Assembly: GCF_014646015.1 (NCBI RefSeq)
Contig: NZ_BMMQ01000008.1
Location: 1 to 64,000 of the forward strand
DNA from: Microbacterium nanhaiense
GTDB lineage: Bacteria > Actinomycetota > Actinomycetes > Actinomycetales > Microbacteriaceae
Direction of reading: 5' to 3'
Length of the DNA stretch: 64,000 nucleotides
The notes under the pieces were generated by a model that saw only the letters and a program-made list of their open reading frames with translations, did not search any database and was not told the DNA's origin. The stretch's first letter is position 1. Each line of letters opens with the position of its first letter. The position numbers and the translations under genes were made by a program. Shown piece after piece: positions 60,386-64,000 of the stretch.

Positions 60386-61378
60386 TGCACGAAACTCGGA
60401 AAAATCACGAGAATCGGGAGATTCCGACCCAGGGATCCGAGATTCGTGATTTCTCCGAGTCTGGTGCGCGCTGCGCGCGCACACCGGCCGGGGAGTCCGC
60501 GGCCCCGGCTGCACGAAACTCGGAACAATCACCAGAATCGGAGGAATCTGTGCCGGGGCTCCGACATCCGTGATTTCTCCGAGTTTCGTGCGGCCGACAG
60601 CCAGGCGGAGGGCGGATCCGCACGCACGAGAAGCGGAAGAATCACGAGAATCGGGAGATCCCACGCCAAGGAGCCGAGGTCCGTGATTTCTCCGAGTCTG
60701 GCGCGCCATGCGCATGCGCCCCGGCTGGGGAGGCCGCGGTCCCGGCTGCACGAGACTCGGAAGAATTACAAGAATCGGGAGATCCCACGCCAGGGATCCG
60801 AGATCCGTGATTTCTCCGAGTTCCGTGCGCCGCGCGGCCGCGCGGAGGCGGATTCGCACTCACCAAACTCGGATAGATCACGAGACTTGGACGAATCCGC
60901 CCCAGAGATCCGAGACTCGTGATTTCTCCGAGGTTCGTGCTGCGGACAGCGAGGCGGCGGGCGGGCCCGCACGCACGAGAATCGGAAGAATCACGAGAAT
61001 CGGGAGATTTCACACCAGGGATCCGAGATCCGTGATTTCTCCGAGTTTGGTGCGCGCTGCGCGTACGCATCGGGCCGAGCGAGCCCGCGGCCCGGAAGGC
61101 ACGAAACTCGGAGAAATCACGAGGATCGGACGAATCCACCGCAGGGATCCGAGACTCGTGATTTCTCCGAGATCCGTGCCGGGGCAGCCAGGCGGTGGGC
61201 GGATCCACGCCCACCTAACTCGGGAAAATCACGAGATCCGGAGGAACCTACCCCATGGATCCGAGAACCGTGCGCCGCCGCGCGGAGCGCCGGCACGCAC
61301 CAAACTCGGAAAAATCACGAGAATCGGACGAATCCACCCCAGGGATCCGAGACTCGTGATTTCTCCGAGATCCGTGCG
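60386..61378. repeat. Array of nine palindromic ~81-bp units
   Basis: Units start near 60386, 60511, 60624, 60748, 60861, 60973, 61099, 61212 and 61297. Each has a left arm like CACGAAACTCGGAAAAATCA followed by CGAGAATCGG, a ~20-nt centre containing CAGGGATCCG, and a right arm (CCGAGATTCGTGATTT, CTCCGAGTTTCGTG) that is the near-complement of the left. Unit 8 lacks 17 bp of its right arm. Spacers are of two kinds: a long one (~45 bp, GCGCGCTGCGCG... CCCGGCT) after units 1, 3 and 6, and a short one (~32 bp, ACAGCCAGGCGG...GGATCCGCAC) after 2, 4, 5 and 7. So the array is partly a tandem of ~238-bp dimers. It fills the space between convergent ramB-like and folD genes and holds no gene. Confidence 0.93.
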
Positions 61379-61387
61379 GGTACGCGA

Positions 61388-61417
61388 AAGGGGGCGGATC
61401 CGTGGATCCGCCCCCTT
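61388..61417 (-). terminator. Intrinsic terminator of glyA-folD
   Basis: Perfect 14-bp stem AAGGGGGCGGATCC / GGATCCGCCCCCTT with a 2-nt centre, followed on the minus strand by T residues, seven bases beyond the folD stop. Confidence 0.75.
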
Positions 61418-61423
61418 GGTGAG

Positions 61424-62305
61424 TTACGCGAGCGAGCGCTCGGCCGCCTCGACCACGTTGGTCATCAGCAGCGCGACCGTCATCGGGCCGACGCCGCCGG
61501 GGTTCGGCGAGAGGTAGCCGGCGACCTCGGCGACAGCCGGGTCGACGTCGCCGTAGACCTTGTTCTTGCCGGTCTCGGGATCCGTCTCGCGGGTCACACC
61601 CACGTCGAGGATCGCGGCGCCGGGCTTGACGTCGTCGGCCTTGATGAGGTGCTTGACCCCCGCGCCCGCGACGATGACGTCGGCCTGGCGGAGGTAGGGC
61701 GACATGTCCGGCGTACCCGTGTGCACCTGCGTGACCGTCGCGTTGATGTCCCGACGGGTGAGCAGGAGCCCCATCGGGCGCCCGATCGTCACGCCACGCC
61801 CCACGACGACGACGTGCTTGCCGTTGAGGTCGTAGCCGTTGCGCAGCAGCAGCTCGATCACGCCGCGCGGCGTGCACGGAAGCGGGGTGCTGATCGGCGA
61901 GTTCACGTTGAGCACGAGCTTGCCGAGGTTGGTCGGGTGCAGGCCATCGGCGTCCTTGGCCGGATCGATCCGCTCCAGCACCCGGTCCGTGTCGATGTGC
62001 TTCGGCAGCGGCAGCTGCACGATGTAGCCGTGGCACGTCGGGTCGGCGTTCAACTCGTCGATCAGCGCCTCGACGTCCTCCTGCGTGGCGTCCGCGGGGA
62101 GCTCACGCTGGATGGAGTTCATGCCGATCGCTTCGGACTGCTTGTGCTTCATGCCGACGTAGAGCTGGGAGGCCGGATCCGCGCCCACGAGCACCGTCGC
62201 GATGCCCGGCGTGACGCCGCGCGCCTTCAGCGCGGCGATGCGCTCCGCCAGCTCCTCCTTGATGGCCGCCGAGGCGGCCCGCCCGTCGAGAACCTGCGCG
62301 GTCAT
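61424..62305 (-). CDS. folD: Methylenetetrahydrofolate dehydrogenase/cyclohydrolase
   Basis: 293-residue bifunctional enzyme that interconverts methylene-, methenyl- and formyl-tetrahydrofolate in the cytoplasm. Catalytic [13 protein letters not shown] (Tyr, Lys), [13 protein letters not shown]-like [17 protein letters not shown] and the NADP loop [16 protein letters not shown] are intact, ending with [29 protein letters not shown]. It overlaps the glyA stop by 4 bp, which couples serine-derived one-carbon units to formyl-folate supply. Confidence 0.96.
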   Translation of the reverse strand: MTAQVLDGRAASAAIKEELAERIAALKARGVTPGIATVLVGADPASQLYVGMKHKQSEAIGMNSIQRELPADATQEDVEALIDELNADPTCHGYIVQLPLPKHIDTDRVLERIDPAKDADGLHPTNLGKLVLNVNSPISTPLPCTPRGVIELLLRNGYDLNGKHVVVVGRGVTIGRPMGLLLTRRDINATVTQVHTGTPDMSPYLRQADVIVAGAGVKHLIKADDVKPGAAILDVGVTRETDPETGKNKVYGDVDPAVAEVAGYLSPNPGGVGPMTVALLMTNVVEAAERSLA

Positions 62306-63606
62306 GCCGCGCTGCCCGCGTAGCCCTGGCCGGCCTGCTCGATGCCGGGGTAGAGCGGGAACTTGTCGGCGAGCACCGCGACGCGGGCGCGCAGCGCCTC
62401 GAGGTCGGGGTTCGGCAACAGCACGCGCGCGATGATGTCGGCGACCTCGGTGAACTCCTCGTCACCGAAACCGCGGGTCGCGAGCGCCGGCGTACCGATG
62501 CGCAGACCCGAGGTGACCATCGGCGGGCGCGGGTCGTTGGGAACCGAGTTGCGGTTCACGGTGATGCGGATCTCGTGCAGAAGGTCTTCCGCCTCTTTAC
62601 CGTTGATCGCGGCGTCGCGCAGGTCGACGAGAACGAGGTGCACATCGGTGCCACCGGAGCGGAGCGTGATACCCGCCTCCGCGACGTCGGCCTGGTTGAG
62701 GCGCTCCGCGAGGATCTGCGCACCGCGCACCGTGCGGCGCTGGCGGTCGGCGAAGGCCTCCGTCGCGGCGAGCTTGAACGCGGTCGCCTTGGCGGCGATC
62801 ACGTGCATGAGCGGGCCGCCCTGCTGGCCGGGGAAGACGGCCGAGTTGATCTTCTTGGCGATCTCGGGGTCGTTCGAGAGGATGAAGCCCGAGCGGGGGC
62901 CGCCGATGGTCTTGTGCACCGTCGACGACACGACGTGGGCGTGCGGGACGGGGCTGGGGTGGATCCCCGCGGCGACGAGGCCGGCGAAGTGCGCCATGTC
63001 GACCCAGAGGTACGCGCCGACCTCATCGGCGATCTCGCGGAACTTCGCGAAGTCGAGCTGTCGGGTGTACGCCGACCATCCCGCGATGATCACTTTCGGC
63101 TTGTGCTCGAGGGCGAGGCGGCGCACCTCGTCCATGTCGACGAGCGAGGTCTCGGGGTCGACGCCGTACGCGACGATGTCGTACAGGCGGCCCGAGAAGT
63201 TAATCTTCATGCCGTGGGTAAGGTGCCCGCCGTGGTCGAGCGACAGGCCGAGCACGGTGTCACCCTGGCGGGCGAGGGCGTGCAGCACCGCGGCGTTCGC
63301 CGAGGCGCCCGAGTGGGGCTGGACGTTGGCGAAGTTCGCGCCGAAGAGCGACTTGGCGCGCTCGATGGCGAGGTTCTCCGCGACGTCGACCTCCTCGCAG
63401 CCGCCGTAGTAGCGACGCCCGGGGTAACCCTCGGCGTACTTGTTGGTGAGGACGGATCCCTGCGACTGGAGGACCGACAGGGGAACGAAGTTCTCCGAGG
63501 CGATCATCTCGAGGAAGCCGCGCTGGCGGTCGAGCTCGCGCTGCAGAACCTGCGCGATCTCGGGGTCGACCTCGGTCAGGGGGGCGTTGAACAGCGAATC
63601 GGTCAT
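62302..63606 (-). CDS. glyA: Serine hydroxymethyltransferase
   Basis: 434-residue PLP enzyme converting serine and tetrahydrofolate to glycine and methylene-tetrahydrofolate. PLP lysine in [14 protein letters not shown]; other family blocks [52 protein letters not shown] and [13 protein letters not shown]. The ATG at 63606 has GGAG seven bases upstream. It is first in the glyA-folD operon, behind a ZTP riboswitch. Confidence 0.97.
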   Translation of the reverse strand: MTDSLFNAPLTEVDPEIAQVLQRELDRQRGFLEMIASENFVPLSVLQSQGSVLTNKYAEGYPGRRYYGGCEEVDVAENLAIERAKSLFGANFANVQPHSGASANAAVLHALARQGDTVLGLSLDHGGHLTHGMKINFSGRLYDIVAYGVDPETSLVDMDEVRRLALEHKPKVIIAGWSAYTRQLDFAKFREIADEVGAYLWVDMAHFAGLVAAGIHPSPVPHAHVVSSTVHKTIGGPRSGFILSNDPEIAKKINSAVFPGQQGGPLMHVIAAKATAFKLAATEAFADRQRRTVRGAQILAERLNQADVAEAGITLRSGGTDVHLVLVDLRDAAINGKEAEDLLHEIRITVNRNSVPNDPRPPMVTSGLRIGTPALATRGFGDEEFTEVADIIARVLLPNPDLEALRARVAVLADKFPLYPGIEQAGQGYAGSAA

Positions 63607-63649
63607 GCGTGCTCCAAGAACGGACTCTGCGGACATCGTGGATAATCGC

Positions 63650-63732
63650 TTCGGCCCAGGCGCGCGGTCGAATGCCGTTCATTGTGCCGCTTCCCGGTGG
63701 TGACCCACCTCGGGCGCCAGTCGCGACGGCTC
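63650..63732 (-). promoter_or_regulatory. ZTP (pfl) riboswitch
   Basis: On the minus strand the leader reads CGCGACTGGCG, then GGTGGG...ACCACCGGGAAGCGG, and after a ~30-nt loop CCGCGCGCCTGGGC, the conserved blocks of the pfl motif in correct order. It lies about 45 bp before the glyA start. Binding of ZTP/ZMP, which accumulates when 10-formyl-folate is short, should turn the operon on. Confidence 0.92.
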
Positions 63733-63755
63733 GATCATACCCTGTGAGCCTGCGC

Positions 63756-63805
63756 AAAAAGCCGCGAGGCGGGACGAGGTGCGTTCACCTCGTCCCGCCT
63801 CGCGG
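63756..63805 (-). terminator. Strong intrinsic terminator of the LAPTG gene
   Basis: Perfect 20-bp stem (CCGCGAGGCGGGACGAGGTG and complement, 63762-63805) with a CGTT loop and a T5 run on the minus strand at 63760-63756. Confidence 0.95.
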
Positions 63806-63823
63806 GCTGTCTAGCGGATCCTC

Positions 63824-64000
63824 TTAGGCGCGGGCCTTGCGGCGAGCGATCAGGAGGGCCGCACCGGCGACCATCAGGAGGGCCGCACCACCCGCGAGGG
63901 GCAGGACGGTCTCGTTCTGGGTTGCGCCGGTCGGAGCCAGGCCGTCGTTGTCACCGGGCGTCGGAGCCGGGGTCGGCTCGTCGGTCTGCTCGGGGGACGG
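63824..64000 (-). CDS. C-terminus of an LAPTG wall-anchored surface protein (5' end outside window)
   Basis: 58 in-window residues plus stop. A Pro/Thr/Asp-rich spacer (PSPEQTDEPTPAPTPGDNDG) leads to the sorting signal LAPTG, then a hydrophobic helix (VLPLAGGAALLMVAGAALLIA) and basic tail RRKARA. LAxTG is the class E sortase type used by high-G+C actinobacteria. The protein should be linked to peptidoglycan after cleavage between T and G. The functional domain is outside the window. Confidence 0.88.
   Translation of the reverse strand, partial: PSPEQTDEPTPAPTPGDNDGLAPTGATQNETVLPLAGGAALLMVAGAALLIARRKARA

Noticed and set aside
60386..61378. CRISPR array
   Set aside because: The units are themselves ~81-bp palindromes, spacers fall into two recurring families instead of being unique, and no cas genes are in view.
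63607..63760. Glycine riboswitch before glyA
   Set aside because: The leader fits the ZTP/pfl blocks in order and lacks the paired glycine aptamer layout.

Overview
The window reads as chromosome of a high-G+C actinobacterium, most likely of the family Microbacteriaceae. The pointers are the small Microbacteriaceae-type DUF7882 protein near the left end, a receiver-less winged-helix regulator typical of that family, a RamB-type regulator, IdeR/DtxR iron boxes, a class-E-type LAPTG wall anchor and the codon use. A genus cannot be fixed by eye.

Layout. 1-0.9 kb: tail of an IS3-family element. 0.9-14.9 kb: housekeeping and DNA maintenance, namely a TM0106-type nuclease-helicase, NAD synthetase (nadE), SbcC/SbcD, a HerA-like ATPase and an aldo/keto reductase. 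15.2-22.2 kb: a leftward sugar operon with two permeases, a lipoprotein binding protein, a GH106-like rhamnosidase and an enolase-superfamily acid-sugar dehydratase. 22.3-26.5 kb: a tartrate module with a LysR regulator, tartrate dehydrogenase, D-tartrate dehydratase and an AEC carrier. 26.6-32.8 kb: small genes, an AlkA-like glycosylase, tRNA-Val(GAC), tRNA-Gly(GCC), an XRE regulator, a frameshifted membrane gene and a lipoprotein. 32.8-36.2 kb: a TPP-riboswitch operon of thiM plus an ABC importer. 36.6-42.2 kb: a lytic-transglycosylase-like protein and a siderophore uptake locus with two iron boxes. 42.3-50.4 kb: two tiny genes, then a ribose-type ABC system with an epimerase, an oxidoreductase and a ROK regulator. 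50.6-53.7 kb: a lower-G+C island with a HEPN-like gene, a DUF2971 gene and a 5'-truncated DUF3644-like gene. 53.7-60.3 kb: coaBC, an NRDE protein, a membrane hydrolase, an alcohol dehydrogenase, an MltB-like transglycosylase and a RamB-like regulator. 60.4-61.4 kb: a gene-free array of nine palindromic units. 61.4-64 kb: glyA-folD under a ZTP riboswitch and the end of an LAPTG surface protein.

How the parts work together. Three carbon-acquisition blocks (glycan/rhamnoside, tartrate, ribose-type sugar) lie beside three micronutrient systems controlled by recognisable RNA or DNA switches: thiamin precursor by TPP, iron by IdeR/DtxR, and one-carbon/purine supply by ZTP.

The most unusual feature is the array at 60386-61378: about 81-bp inverted repeats separated by two alternating spacer types, so that the array also has a dimeric higher-order period. 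Other nested intergenic palindromes lie at 7523-7602, 16396-16437, 42771-42858 and 55905-55978. The palindrome GGATCC is visibly over-used throughout.
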